This document shows positions 1 through 7,971 of a stretch of DNA of 64,000 bases, in pieces. The notes below the pieces were generated by a model that saw nothing but the letters and a program-made list of their open reading frames with translations, did no database searches and was not told the origin of the DNA. Location: NCBI RefSeq assembly GCF_030372275.1, contig NZ_JAUDDJ010000009.1; one strand, given 5' to 3'. Within the stretch, counting starts at the first letter, position 1; every line of letters begins with the position of its first letter. This DNA is from Lawsonibacter sp900766145 (GTDB taxonomy: Bacteria > Bacillota > Clostridia > Oscillospirales > Oscillospiraceae). A program made the position numbers and the translations under genes.

Positions 1-42
1 TAAAAAAATATTCCCCCCCCCCCGCCGCGTTTGGTTTTTCGT

Positions 43-657
43 TTACTTTACCGGGCAGGTGAGCACCGCCGTCTGGACAGGGGTGTCTGCCGTCAGCTCC
101 AGGGTGTTGCCGGGGTAGCGTACCACATCGTCGCACAGGACCAGGTAGTCCTCCAGGGGACCAATGACATCGTAGCCGAAGTTCTCCCCCCGGTAGTGCA
201 TGGGGACAGCCACCCGGGGCTTCAGCTGCTCCACTACCTTCCGGGCCTGCTGGGCGTCGATGGTATAGTGGCCTCCCACGGGGAGCAGCAGGGCGTCCAG
301 GCCGGTGAGGCGCTCTGCCTGCTCCGGCGTCAGCTCACAGCCCAGGTCACCCAGATGGGCCACCCGCAGTCCCTCAGCGGTAAAGATACGGATGGTGTTC
401 TTCCCCCGCAGGGCCCCCTGCTCGGGGTCGTGGTAGGTCTCGATCTCCTCCACCTGGACGGTGTGGCCCTTCCCGGAGAGGGTCACCAGCTCCGCGCCGA
501 CGTGGTCGTTATGCCCGTGGCTGCAATAGACCCCGTCGGCATTCAGCTTCAAGTCCGGCAGTCCGGGTACCGAGCCGGGACGGTAGGGGTCCAGCACCAC
601 AGTCCCCTGTTGGGTCTCCAGAGCAAAGCAGGAGTGTCCATTCCATGTCAGATGCAT
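43..657 (-). CDS. Metallo-beta-lactamase-fold metal-dependent hydrolase
   Basis: A 204-aa MBL-fold hydrolase of the UPF0173 type. The metal-binding motif HGHNDH lies at residues 47-52, and an early N-terminal strand (MHLTWNGHSCF) and a late histidine (VAVPMHY) fit the fold. The ATG at 657 is chosen over the longer frame because a GGAAGG ribosome-binding site sits just upstream and the family begins at this MHLTWNGHS strand. The substrate of this family is unknown. It reads away from trmL and no partner gene is visible to its left within the window. Confidence 0.85.
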   Translation of the reverse strand: MHLTWNGHSCFALETQQGTVVLDPYRPGSVPGLPDLKLNADGVYCSHGHNDHVGAELVTLSGKGHTVQVEEIETYHDPEQGALRGKNTIRIFTAEGLRVAHLGDLGCELTPEQAERLTGLDALLLPVGGHYTIDAQQARKVVEQLKPRVAVPMHYRGENFGYDVIGPLEDYLVLCDDVVRYPGNTLELTADTPVQTAVLTCPVK

Positions 658-720
658 AAGTCCATCCTTCCTTTCATTTTTGTGAATATTATACCATAGC
701 AATCGAAAAATTTGGAGCAT

Positions 721-956
721 TCTTTTTTTCAGCCCGGCGATTGCGGGGTTATTCTCCCGTGTTTTTCCCTTTTACTCCTCCCTTGCACCCTTTCCCCGCC
801 ATTTACCAGTCCCTTCTTTTCTCCAAAGTTCGGCACAATGCCCGATTCTCCTCGATTTCGCCCCCCTTGAATTTCCCAATTTCACAAAACCGTTGTGCTT
901 CCCTGCAATTTCTCCCGGTTTTTTAATTTTTTTGTAATTTTTCGACCATTTTATAG
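721..956. other. Intergenic region, pyrimidine-rich, no gene seen
   Basis: Pyrimidine-rich on the + strand and low in guanine. Short open frames here show no recognisable protein. It separates two divergent genes and ends at the trmL promoter. Confidence 0.6.
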
Positions 957-985
957 TTGAATTTCTCGCCCATTTGGAATACAAT
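957..985 (+). promoter_or_regulatory. Sigma-70 type promoter for trmL
   Basis: TTGAAT at 957-962 and TACAAT at 980-985 are separated by 17 bp, and the trmL start follows 28 bp later. Confidence 0.7.
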
Positions 986-1013
986 GATACCCGACACGCG
1001 AGGAGGGTCTGAG

Positions 1014-1529
1014 TTGCTGAATATCGTCTTGGTTGAACCCGAAATTCCTCAAAATTGCGGCAACATCGCCCGCACCTGCGCCGCCACCCGCAGCCGCCTG
1101 CACCTGATCGAGCCCCTGGGCTTTGATATCAGCGAAAAAGCGGTGCGCCGGGCCGGGCTGGACTACTGGCCCATGGTGGATCTGCGTGTATACCGAAACC
1201 TGGAGCACTTCTTTGCGGAAAACCCCGATCCCGACCTGTGGCTGGCCACCACCAAGGCCCCTCAGGACTACACCGGAGCCACCTTCCGCGACAACTGCTA
1301 CCTGTTTTTCGGCAAGGAGACGGCGGGGCTTCCGGAGGATTTCCGCATGGCCCACTATGACCGCTGTATCCGCATCCCTATGCGGGCGGACGCCCGCAGC
1401 CTCAACCTGTCAAACTCGGTGGCCATCCTGGCCTATGAGGCACTGCGCCAGCAGGGGTTCCCCCAGCTGTCCGGTGTGGGTGAGATGGCAGGGGGACGGG
1501 ATGATTCCCTCCCGTCCGGGGCACGCTGA
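1014..1529 (+). CDS. trmL: tRNA (cytidine/uridine-34-2'-O)-methyltransferase
   Basis: A 171-aa SPOUT (trefoil-knot) methyltransferase that 2'-O-methylates the wobble base of some leucine tRNAs. The N-terminal motif LVEPEIPQNCGNIARTC and the C-terminal SAM-binding knot (IPMRADARSLNLSNSVAI) are diagnostic. The start is a TTG at 1014, because AGGAGGG lies just upstream and the protein family begins at LNIVLVEPE; a longer in-frame ATG at 957 would fall on the promoter itself. It stands 100 bp upstream of pgk and may be co-transcribed with it. Confidence 0.92.
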   Translation: MLNIVLVEPEIPQNCGNIARTCAATRSRLHLIEPLGFDISEKAVRRAGLDYWPMVDLRVYRNLEHFFAENPDPDLWLATTKAPQDYTGATFRDNCYLFFGKETAGLPEDFRMAHYDRCIRIPMRADARSLNLSNSVAILAYEALRQQGFPQLSGVGEMAGGRDDSLPSGAR

Positions 1530-1628
1530 ACTTTGGACGAGTCTCGCCGCGCCGGGTTCCCGAGCCGCGGGTGATTTCGGAAAGTTTTTCCCTGTTCCAT
1601 TTACTTGTGAAGAGAGGAGCGTTTTCCC

Positions 1629-2825
1629 ATGAATTACAACAAGAAAACTGTCAAGGACATCGACGTCGCCGGTAAGAAGGTTCTTCTGCGCTGCGACTTC
1701 AACGTGCCCATGGCCAAGGACGGCAGCGGCGTCATCACCGATGACAAGCGTATCCGCGCCGCTCTGCCCACCATCCAGTACCTGCTGGACCAGAATGCCG
1801 CCGTGATCGCCTGCTCCCACATGGGCAAGCCCAAGGGTGAGGTTGTCCCCTCCCTGAGCCTGAAGCCTGTGGCCAAGCGTCTGAGCGAGCTGCTGGGCAA
1901 AGAGGTCATCATGGCCGACGACGTGGTGGGCCCCGACGCCCAGGCTAAGGCCGCCGCTCTGAAGCCCGGCCAGATCCTGCTGCTGGAGAACACCCGCTTT
2001 GAGAAGGGCGAGACCAAGAACGATCCCGAGCTGGCCAAGGCTATGGCTTCCATGGCTGAGGTGTATGTGTCCGACGCCTTCGGCGCCGTGCACCGCGCTC
2101 ACGCCTCCACCGCCGGCGTGGCCGACTACCTGCCCGCTGTCAGCGGCTTCCTGATCCAGAAGGAGCTGGAGATCATCGGCGGCGCTCTGGCCAATCCCAA
2201 GCGTCCCCTGGTGGCCATCCTGGGCGGCAGCAAGGTTTCCTCCAAGATCGGCGTCATCAACAACCTGCTGGAGATCGCCGACACCATCATCATCGGCGGC
2301 GGCATGACCTACACCTTCCTGAAGGCTCAGGGCGGCTCCATCGGCAAGTCCCTGCTGGAGGAAGATTGGCTGGACTACTGCAACGACATGATGAAGAAGG
2401 CTCAGGAGAAGGGCGTAAAGCTGCTGCTGCCTGAGGACACCATCTGCGCCAAGGAGTTCTCCGCTGACGCCGAGCCCATCCTGGTGGACAGCATGAACAT
2501 CCCCGATGACTGCCTGGGCATGGACATCGGCCCCAAGGCCATCGCCGCTTACTCTGAGGCTGTGAAGGACGCCGGCACCGTCATCTGGAACGGCCCCATG
2601 GGCGTGTTTGAGTTCCCCGCCTTCGCTAAGGGCACCCAAGCTGTGGCCGAGGCCCTGAGCAAGAGCAACGCCATCACCATCATCGGCGGCGGCGACAGCG
2701 CGGCTGCCGTGCAGCAGCTGGGCTATGCCGACAAGATGACCCACATCTCCACCGGCGGCGGCGCTTCCCTGGAGTTCATGGAGGGTAAGGAGCTGCCCGG
2801 CGTGGCTTGCCTCTTGGATAAATAA
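1629..2825 (+). CDS. pgk: Phosphoglycerate kinase
   Basis: A 398-aa cytoplasmic enzyme that transfers phosphate from 1,3-bisphosphoglycerate to ADP in glycolysis. The substrate-binding LRCDFNVPM near residue 20 and the C-terminal nucleotide loop GGGDSAAAVQQLG are intact, and the length is normal. The start follows an AGAGGAG ribosome-binding site. Codon use is strongly biased (GGC, AAC, CTG), as in highly expressed genes. It heads the run pgk-tpiA-gpmI-eno; no gap (GAPDH) gene is present beside it in this window, although gap often adjoins pgk in Firmicutes. Confidence 0.98.
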   Translation: MNYNKKTVKDIDVAGKKVLLRCDFNVPMAKDGSGVITDDKRIRAALPTIQYLLDQNAAVIACSHMGKPKGEVVPSLSLKPVAKRLSELLGKEVIMADDVVGPDAQAKAAALKPGQILLLENTRFEKGETKNDPELAKAMASMAEVYVSDAFGAVHRAHASTAGVADYLPAVSGFLIQKELEIIGGALANPKRPLVAILGGSKVSSKIGVINNLLEIADTIIIGGGMTYTFLKAQGGSIGKSLLEEDWLDYCNDMMKKAQEKGVKLLLPEDTICAKEFSADAEPILVDSMNIPDDCLGMDIGPKAIAAYSEAVKDAGTVIWNGPMGVFEFPAFAKGTQAVAEALSKSNAITIIGGGDSAAAVQQLGYADKMTHISTGGGASLEFMEGKELPGVACLLDK

Positions 2826-2943
2826 TTCATTTCATTTATGATTTATCCGAACTCCCCCGCCCCGCCCTTTGTGCCCGGGCGGCGGGCAGTCCGGTTTCAT
2901 ATGTCCCCTGCGCACCTGTATAAAGGAAAGGAAGAAAAAGAAC

Positions 2944-3717
2944 ATGAATCGTCGTTACCGCAAGACTATCATCGCCGGCAACTGGAAGATGAACAACACC
3001 CTGTCCCAGACCAAGGCCTTCGCTGAGGAGCTCAAGCCCATCATGCCCCGCGGCAAGTGGTGCAACGTGGTGCTGTGCGTGCCCGCCACCAACATCCAGT
3101 CCGCTGTGCGTCTGTTCAAGGACTGCCACATCGCCATCGGCGCTGAGACCTGCCACTATGAGGATCACGGCGCTTACACCGGCGAGATCACCGCTGAGAT
3201 GATCAAGGAGGCCGGCGCCAAGTACGTCATCATCGGCCACTCCGAGCGCCGCCAGTACTATAACGAGACCGACTTCACCGTCAACAAGAAGGTCCACGCC
3301 GCCATCAACGCCGGCCTGTTCCCCATCATCTGCGTAGGCGAGAGCCTGGAGCAGCGTGAGCTGGGCGTGACCATGGAGCTGATCGCTTACCAGGTCAAGT
3401 GCGCCCTGGCCGGCGTGCCCGCCGACAAGATGCGCCACGTGGTCATCGCCTATGAGCCCCTGTGGGCCATCGGCACCGGCAAGACCGCCACTGCCGAGCA
3501 GGCCGGCGAGGTCTGCCAGGCCATCCGCGCTGTCATCCGCAAGCTGTACGGTGCTCACGTGGCCCGCTCTGTCACCATCCAGTACGGTGGCTCGATGAAC
3601 GCCAAGAACGCCGCTGAGCTGCTGGCTCAGCCCGACGTGGACGGCGGCCTGATCGGCGGCGCCAGCCTGAAGCCCGCTGACTTCGTGCAGATCATCAACG
3701 CTGCGAATCAGGAATAA
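2944..3717 (+). CDS. tpiA: Triosephosphate isomerase
   Basis: A 257-aa TIM-barrel enzyme interconverting dihydroxyacetone phosphate and glyceraldehyde-3-phosphate. AGNWKMNN (catalytic Lys), IGHSERR (catalytic His) and AYEPLWAIGTGK (catalytic Glu) are all present. The ATG at 2944 is preceded by AAAGGAAAGGAAG; the longer frame upstream has no family similarity. A structured repeat element begins at its stop codon. Confidence 0.98.
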   Translation: MNRRYRKTIIAGNWKMNNTLSQTKAFAEELKPIMPRGKWCNVVLCVPATNIQSAVRLFKDCHIAIGAETCHYEDHGAYTGEITAEMIKEAGAKYVIIGHSERRQYYNETDFTVNKKVHAAINAGLFPIICVGESLEQRELGVTMELIAYQVKCALAGVPADKMRHVVIAYEPLWAIGTGKTATAEQAGEVCQAIRAVIRKLYGAHVARSVTIQYGGSMNAKNAAELLAQPDVDGGLIGGASLKPADFVQIINAANQE

Positions 3718-3860
3718 GAAGCGCGGAGGGCAGGCGCATAGGGGCGACAGACTCCGAAGCGGATGGGCAGAGCCCAGGGGCAGCCAAGGGCTGAACCGGG
3801 TCTGCCCGGAGTCGGAGGAGTTGTCAACCCGGCCATGCGCCCAGCCCGCAGCGTGACAAG
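3718..3860 (+). repeat. Structured repeat element, copy A (sense +)
   Basis: About 143 bp in the tpiA-gpmI gap that can fold into nested helices: GGCGCAT (3733-3739) with ATGCGCC (3835-3841), GACA (3746-3749) with TGTC (3822-3825), GACTCC (3750-3755) with GGAGTC (3808-3813), and GGGCAGA (3765-3771) with TCTGCCC (3801-3807). Three further copies lie at 5454-5739 (reverse strand) and 7133-7266. No known RNA family is recognised. Confidence 0.65.
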
Positions 3861-3936
3861 CACGTATGACAGGCCGCTTACCTGTAATACTGCCTGCTCA
3901 AATTTTAGTTTGATCAGAATTGAGGAAACATTTTTC

Positions 3937-5451
3937 ATGAAAACTCCTACCACTTTGATCATTATGGACGGCTTTGGTCTCACCAGCCCTGACAGCGGCA
4001 ACGCAGTAGCCAACGCCTCCACCCCCAATCTGGACCACATCTTCCGGGACTGCCCCGGTTGTAAGCTGTCCGCCTCCGGCCTGGACGTGGGTCTGCCCGA
4101 GGGCCAGATGGGCAACAGCGAGGTGGGCCACACCAATATGGGCGCTGGCCGGGTGGTCTTCCAGGACCTGCCCCGCATCACCCGGGACATTCAGACCGGT
4201 GACTTTTTCAAGAACAGCGCCTTCCTGGAGGCCATGGACAACTGCCGGGAGTGGGGTTCTTCCCTGCACCTGATGGGCCTGCTGTCTGACGGCGGCGTCC
4301 ACAGCCACATCACTCACCTGTTTGCTCTGCTGAAGATGGCCAAGGAGCAGGGTCTGAAGAAGGTCTATGTTCACTGCTTCCTGGACGGCCGTGACGTGCC
4401 CCCCTCCTCCGGCAAGAGCTATGTGGAGCAGCTCCAGGCCAAGATCCAGGAGCTGGGCATCGGCCAGATCGCTACCGTCATGGGCCGTTACTACGCCATG
4501 GACCGCGATAAGCGCTGGGACCGCCTGCAGCGGGCCTATGACGCCATCGCCTGTGGCATCGGCCCCGTTGTTGAGGACGCCGCTCAGGCCGTTCAGGCCT
4601 CCTATGACGCCGGCGTGACCGACGAATTCATGGAGCCTGTTGTGTGCACCAAGGACGCCAAGGTACACGACAACGATTCCATTATCTTCTTTAACTTCCG
4701 TCCCGACCGCGCCCGTGAGATCACCCGCTGCTTCGTGGACGAGGACTTCACCGACGTGGAGCGCAAGACCGGCTTCCTCTCTGTGGACTTTATCTGCACC
4801 ACCGAGTATGATGCCACCATGCCCAACGTCACCGTGGCTTATCCCCGCCAGAAGCTGGAGAACATCTTTGGTGAGTATATCTCCAAGCAGGGCATGACCC
4901 AGCTGCGTATCGCTGAGACTGAGAAGTACGCCCATGTGACCTTCTTCTTCAACGGCGGCGTGGAGCAGGTCTTCCCCGGCGAGGACCGGGTTCTGATCCC
5001 CTCCCCCAAGGTTGCCACCTACGACCTGCAGCCTGAGATGTCCGCTTATGCGGTCACCGAGGAGGCCGTGCGCCGCATTGAGAGCGGCAACTATGATGTG
5101 ATCATCCTCAACTTTGCCAACTGCGACATGGTGGGCCACACCGGCGTGTACGAGGCTGCTCTGAAGGCCGTTTCCACCGTGGATGAGTGCGTGGGCAAGG
5201 TGGTAGAGGCCACCTCCAAGATGGGCGGCGTGTCCCTGATCACCGCCGACCACGGCAATGCCGAGCACATGGTGGACGAGAAGGGCGAGCCCTTCACCGC
5301 TCACACCACCAATCTGGTTCCCTTCTATATCGTGGGCGCCAGCGTGAAGCTGCGTGACGGCCGTCTGGCCGATATCGCCCCCACCATGCTGGACCTCATG
5401 GGCCTGGAAAAGCCCAAGGAGATGGATGGAGAGACCCTGATTCTTAACTAA
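3937..5451 (+). CDS. gpmI: 2,3-bisphosphoglycerate-independent phosphoglycerate mutase
   Basis: A 504-aa alkaline-phosphatase-superfamily enzyme converting 3- to 2-phosphoglycerate with two metal ions. The N-terminal IIMDGFG metal motif, the phosphoserine motif GNSEVGHTNMGAGR (about residues 61-74) and the late metal motif ADHGNAE are present, and the length is typical. The ATG at 3937 (MKTPTTLIIMDGFG) is used; the frame extends upstream only through the structured repeat. The ribosome-binding site is weak (TTGAGGAAACA), unlike its neighbours. Confidence 0.97.
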   Translation: MKTPTTLIIMDGFGLTSPDSGNAVANASTPNLDHIFRDCPGCKLSASGLDVGLPEGQMGNSEVGHTNMGAGRVVFQDLPRITRDIQTGDFFKNSAFLEAMDNCREWGSSLHLMGLLSDGGVHSHITHLFALLKMAKEQGLKKVYVHCFLDGRDVPPSSGKSYVEQLQAKIQELGIGQIATVMGRYYAMDRDKRWDRLQRAYDAIACGIGPVVEDAAQAVQASYDAGVTDEFMEPVVCTKDAKVHDNDSIIFFNFRPDRAREITRCFVDEDFTDVERKTGFLSVDFICTTEYDATMPNVTVAYPRQKLENIFGEYISKQGMTQLRIAETEKYAHVTFFFNGGVEQVFPGEDRVLIPSPKVATYDLQPEMSAYAVTEEAVRRIESGNYDVIILNFANCDMVGHTGVYEAALKAVSTVDECVGKVVEATSKMGGVSLITADHGNAEHMVDEKGEPFTAHTTNLVPFYIVGASVKLRDGRLADIAPTMLDLMGLEKPKEMDGETLILN

Positions 5452-5453
5452 GC

Positions 5454-5597
5454 GTTATCACGCTACGGATTGGGCGCGCGGCCGGGTCGATAACTCCGCC
5501 GACTTCGCCGCCAAACAGAAGTCGCTGCCGACTTCTTGGTTTGCCGGCATCCGCTATGTCGTTATCTCCCCTGCACGCCTATTCTTCGCGCTTCGCG
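5454..5597 (-). repeat. Structured repeat element, copy C2 (sense -)
   Basis: The reverse complement matches the 3' half of copy A very closely (shared ACCCGGCC block and a conserved TAGCGTGA tail). In the minus-strand RNA, GGCGTGC pairs with GCGCGCC through one G-U, whereas the plus strand would have an A-C mismatch; this argues that the minus strand is sense. GATAAC pairs with GTTATC, and the apical stem carries an AGAAGTCG/CGACTTCT helix. Confidence 0.65.
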
Positions 5598-5739
5598 TTG
5601 TCACGCTACGCTTTGGGCCCATGGCCGGGTCGCTTTCACTGCGTCTCGGGCAAAAACCAGTCCCGCACAGCGGGCCTTGGGTTTTCGCCCTCGCTACGCT
5701 CCAAGCTCCCCTATGGGCCTAAGCTCCGCGCTTCGTTAC
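5597..5739 (-). repeat. Structured repeat element, copy C1 (sense -)
   Basis: Head-to-tail with copy C2 on the minus strand in the gpmI-eno gap. The conserved helix here is GGCCCAT/ATGGGCC (plus-strand positions 5616-5622 and 5713-5719), the second helix is GCTT/AAGC, and the apical stem ends in GGGC/GCCC. The sequence differs from copy A in all three helices but pairing is kept. Confidence 0.65.
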
Positions 5740-5830
5740 CCCTAAGCGGGGACACGCCCCGCGTTTTGATAATCCATTTTCCCCCTTGGCGGACAAGCTC
5801 CGCCTCATTTTGGAAAGGAGATTGATTCCC

Positions 5831-7132
5831 ATGAAGCAGATGATCGAGATCGTTGACGTCCTGGGCCGTGAGATCCTGGACAGCCGCGGCAACCCCACCG
5901 TTGAGGTCGAGGTGTACCTGGAGGATGGCACCATGGGCCGTGCCGCTGTTCCCTCCGGCGCTTCCACCGGCATCTATGAGGCCTGCGAGCTGCGTGACGG
6001 CGACAAGAGCCGTTATATGGGCAAGGGCGTTGAGAACGCTGTGAAGAACGTGAACACCGAGATCGCTGAGTGCCTGATCGGCATGAACGTTCTGGACCAG
6101 GTCGCCATCGACAAGGCCATGATCGAGCTGGACGGCACCCCCAACAAGAGCCGTCTGGGCGCCAACGCCATTCTGGGCGCTTCCCTGGCTTGCGCCAAGG
6201 CTGCTGCCGAGTCCCTGGGCGTGGCTCTGTACAACTATATCGGCGGCGTCAACGCCAAGCAGCTGCCTGTTCCCATGATGAACATCCTCAACGGCGGCGC
6301 TCACGCCACCAACAACGTGGAGATCCAGGAGTTCATGATCATGCCTGTCTCCGCTCCTTCCTTCCGCGAGGCTCTGCGCCGCTGCGCTGAGGTCTTCCAC
6401 ACCCTGAAGACCGTGCTGAAGGAGAACGGCACTCCCGCCGCCGGTGTTGGCGACGAGGGCGGCTACGCTCCCAACCTGAAGAAGGACGAGGACGCTCTGA
6501 AGGTTATCGTTGAGGCCATCGAGAAGGCCGGCTACAAGCCCGGTGAGGACTTCAAGATCGCCATCGACGCCGCTTCCTCCGAGTGGTGGGACGACGAGCA
6601 GAAGTGCTACGTCCAGCCCAAGTCCGGCAAGAAGCTGACTCAGCAGCAGCTGGTCAACATGTGGAAGAAGTTCGCCGACAACTACCCCATCATCTCCCTG
6701 GAGGACGGCATGGCTGAGACCGACTGGGAAGGCTGGGCTATGCTGACCAAGGCCATCGGCGACCGCGTGCAGCTGGTTGGCGACGACCTGTTCGTGACCA
6801 ACGTGGAGCGTCTGGCTACCGGCATCGAGAAGCAGGTTGGTAACGCCATCCTGATCAAGGTCAACCAGATCGGCACCCTGACCGAGACCCTGGACGCCAT
6901 CCAGATGGCTAACCGCGCCGGCTACACCGCCATCGTGTCTCACCGTTCCGGCGAGACCGAGGATGCCACCATTGCTGACATCGCTGTGGCTCTGAACGCT
7001 GGCCAGATCAAGACCGGCGCTCCCAGCCGTACTGACCGTGTGGCCAAGTACAACCAGCTGCTCCGCATCGAGGAGGAGCTGGGCGAGATCGCTCAGTATC
7101 CCGGCATGAAGGCTTTCTTCAACCTGAAGTAA
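5831..7132 (+). CDS. eno: Enolase
   Basis: A 433-aa enzyme dehydrating 2-phosphoglycerate to phosphoenolpyruvate. GDEGGYAPN, the metal-ligand segment SLEDGMAE, GDDLFVTN and SHRSGETED are all intact and the length is standard. The ATG at 5831 follows GGAAAGGAG; the frame begins 45 bp earlier without family similarity. It ends the glycolytic run and is followed by structured copy B and a strong terminator. Confidence 0.98.
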   Translation: MKQMIEIVDVLGREILDSRGNPTVEVEVYLEDGTMGRAAVPSGASTGIYEACELRDGDKSRYMGKGVENAVKNVNTEIAECLIGMNVLDQVAIDKAMIELDGTPNKSRLGANAILGASLACAKAAAESLGVALYNYIGGVNAKQLPVPMMNILNGGAHATNNVEIQEFMIMPVSAPSFREALRRCAEVFHTLKTVLKENGTPAAGVGDEGGYAPNLKKDEDALKVIVEAIEKAGYKPGEDFKIAIDAASSEWWDDEQKCYVQPKSGKKLTQQQLVNMWKKFADNYPIISLEDGMAETDWEGWAMLTKAIGDRVQLVGDDLFVTNVERLATGIEKQVGNAILIKVNQIGTLTETLDAIQMANRAGYTAIVSHRSGETEDATIADIAVALNAGQIKTGAPSRTDRVAKYNQLLRIEEELGEIAQYPGMKAFFNLK

Positions 7133-7266
7133 GTCGAAGTGCTTAAGCCGTCGTGAGCAGCCCGGATGGACTGAAGCGACGGGCGCAAACCAAGCCGGTT
7201 ATAACCGGCTGTTTGTGCCCGGAGTCGGAGGGAAGCCGGGCGTCGCGAACAGGCGAAGCATGACAG
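7133..7266 (+). repeat. Structured repeat element, copy B (sense +, divergent)
   Basis: In the eno 3' region. It shares GTGCCCGGAGTCGGAGG-type sequence with copy A. Its helices are GCCCGG (7160-7165) with CCGGGC (7236-7241), GGGCGCAAAC (7181-7190) with GTTTGTGCCC (7211-7220), and AGCCGGTT (7193-7200) with AACCGGCT (7203-7210). Confidence 0.6.
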
Positions 7267-7278
7267 TCCAAATACAGA

Positions 7279-7309
7279 CAGAGCCGCCCATTGGGCGGCT
7301 CTGTTTTTT
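7279..7309 (+). terminator. Rho-independent terminator after eno
   Basis: CAGAGCCGCC and GGGCGGCTCTG form a GC-rich stem followed by TTTTTT. Confidence 0.9.
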
Positions 7310-7473
7310 CCGCTTTCTTGAAAGAAAGCGGGGTAAAGAACTTCCTGCGAAGCTCCGCTTCGCCTCTGCGCTCCCAGATAGGACTTCTGTAAAAAAATTT
7401 GATAAAATGGAACCAAACTCTCTCCCCGTGCATCTATAAGGCGTCCGGACAACAAGAGACGAGGTGAAGCCCG

Positions 7474-7971
7474 ATGGAAAACAATCAGGACAGCCGGCAG
7501 CGTTTCGCCGCCCTGGTACGGGAGCACAGCCACTCCATGTTCCGTGCCGCCCGTGCCATTCTGGACTGCGACGCCGACGCAGAGGACGCGGTGGGCGAGG
7601 CAGTTCTGCTGGCGTGGCAGGCCTTTCCAAACCTGAAAAACCAGCAGGCCGCCCGGTGCTGGCTGTTAAAAATCACCGTCAACTGCGCCTATGGCCAGCG
7701 TCGGGGACAGCGTCGGGTAGTTTACATGGATGATCTGAGCCAGGCAGCGGGCAGCGCCCCGTCCCCGGAGCCTTCCGGCTTATGGGATGCGGTTTTGCGC
7801 CTGCCGGAGGACCAGCGTCTAGCCGTGATGCTCTACTACTATGAGGACCTGCCGGTGGCGGAGATTGCCAAAACCCTGGGCGTTCCCCAGGGGACAGTAA
7901 AATCCCGGCTGAGCCGAGGGCGGGAACGTCTGAAAGCGCTGCTGCGCGAGGAGGAAGCATATGGATTTTGA
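7474..7971 (+). CDS. RNA polymerase ECF-type sigma factor
   Basis: A 165-aa sigma-70 family protein with region 2 at about residues 10-70 (DADAEDAVGEAVLLAW) and region 4 at about 108-160 (LPEDQRLAVMLYYYEDLP, then a VAEIAKTLGV helix-turn-helix). The start follows GAGGTG. Its 3' end overlaps the next gene by 11 bp, so the two are translationally coupled as a sigma/anti-sigma pair. The signal it responds to is not visible. Confidence 0.92.
   Translation: MENNQDSRQRFAALVREHSHSMFRAARAILDCDADAEDAVGEAVLLAWQAFPNLKNQQAARCWLLKITVNCAYGQRRGQRRVVYMDDLSQAAGSAPSPEPSGLWDAVLRLPEDQRLAVMLYYYEDLPVAEIAKTLGVPQGTVKSRLSRGRERLKALLREEEAYGF

Noticed and set aside
741..984. Short open frames on both strands upstream of trmL
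   Set aside because: Low-complexity pyrimidine-rich sequence and overlap with a clear promoter; no family similarity.
1410..2744. A 444-aa open frame antisense to pgk, and similar long antisense frames over gpmI, eno, cyuA, trkA, trkH, hppA, the liv genes and the ecf genes
   Set aside because: They mirror highly biased GC-rich coding genes in the complementary frame, are rich in His, Gly, Leu and Val repeats and show no known domain; they are composition artefacts.
5831..5850. The upstream in-frame ATG at 5786 as the enolase start
   Set aside because: The extra 15 residues are not part of the enolase family, and GGAAAGGAG is spaced correctly for the ATG at 5831.
3718..7266. Treating the repeat family as plain terminators
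   Set aside because: They lack T tracts, occur in both orientations, share a sequence consensus and have several coaxial helices; a separate normal terminator follows eno.
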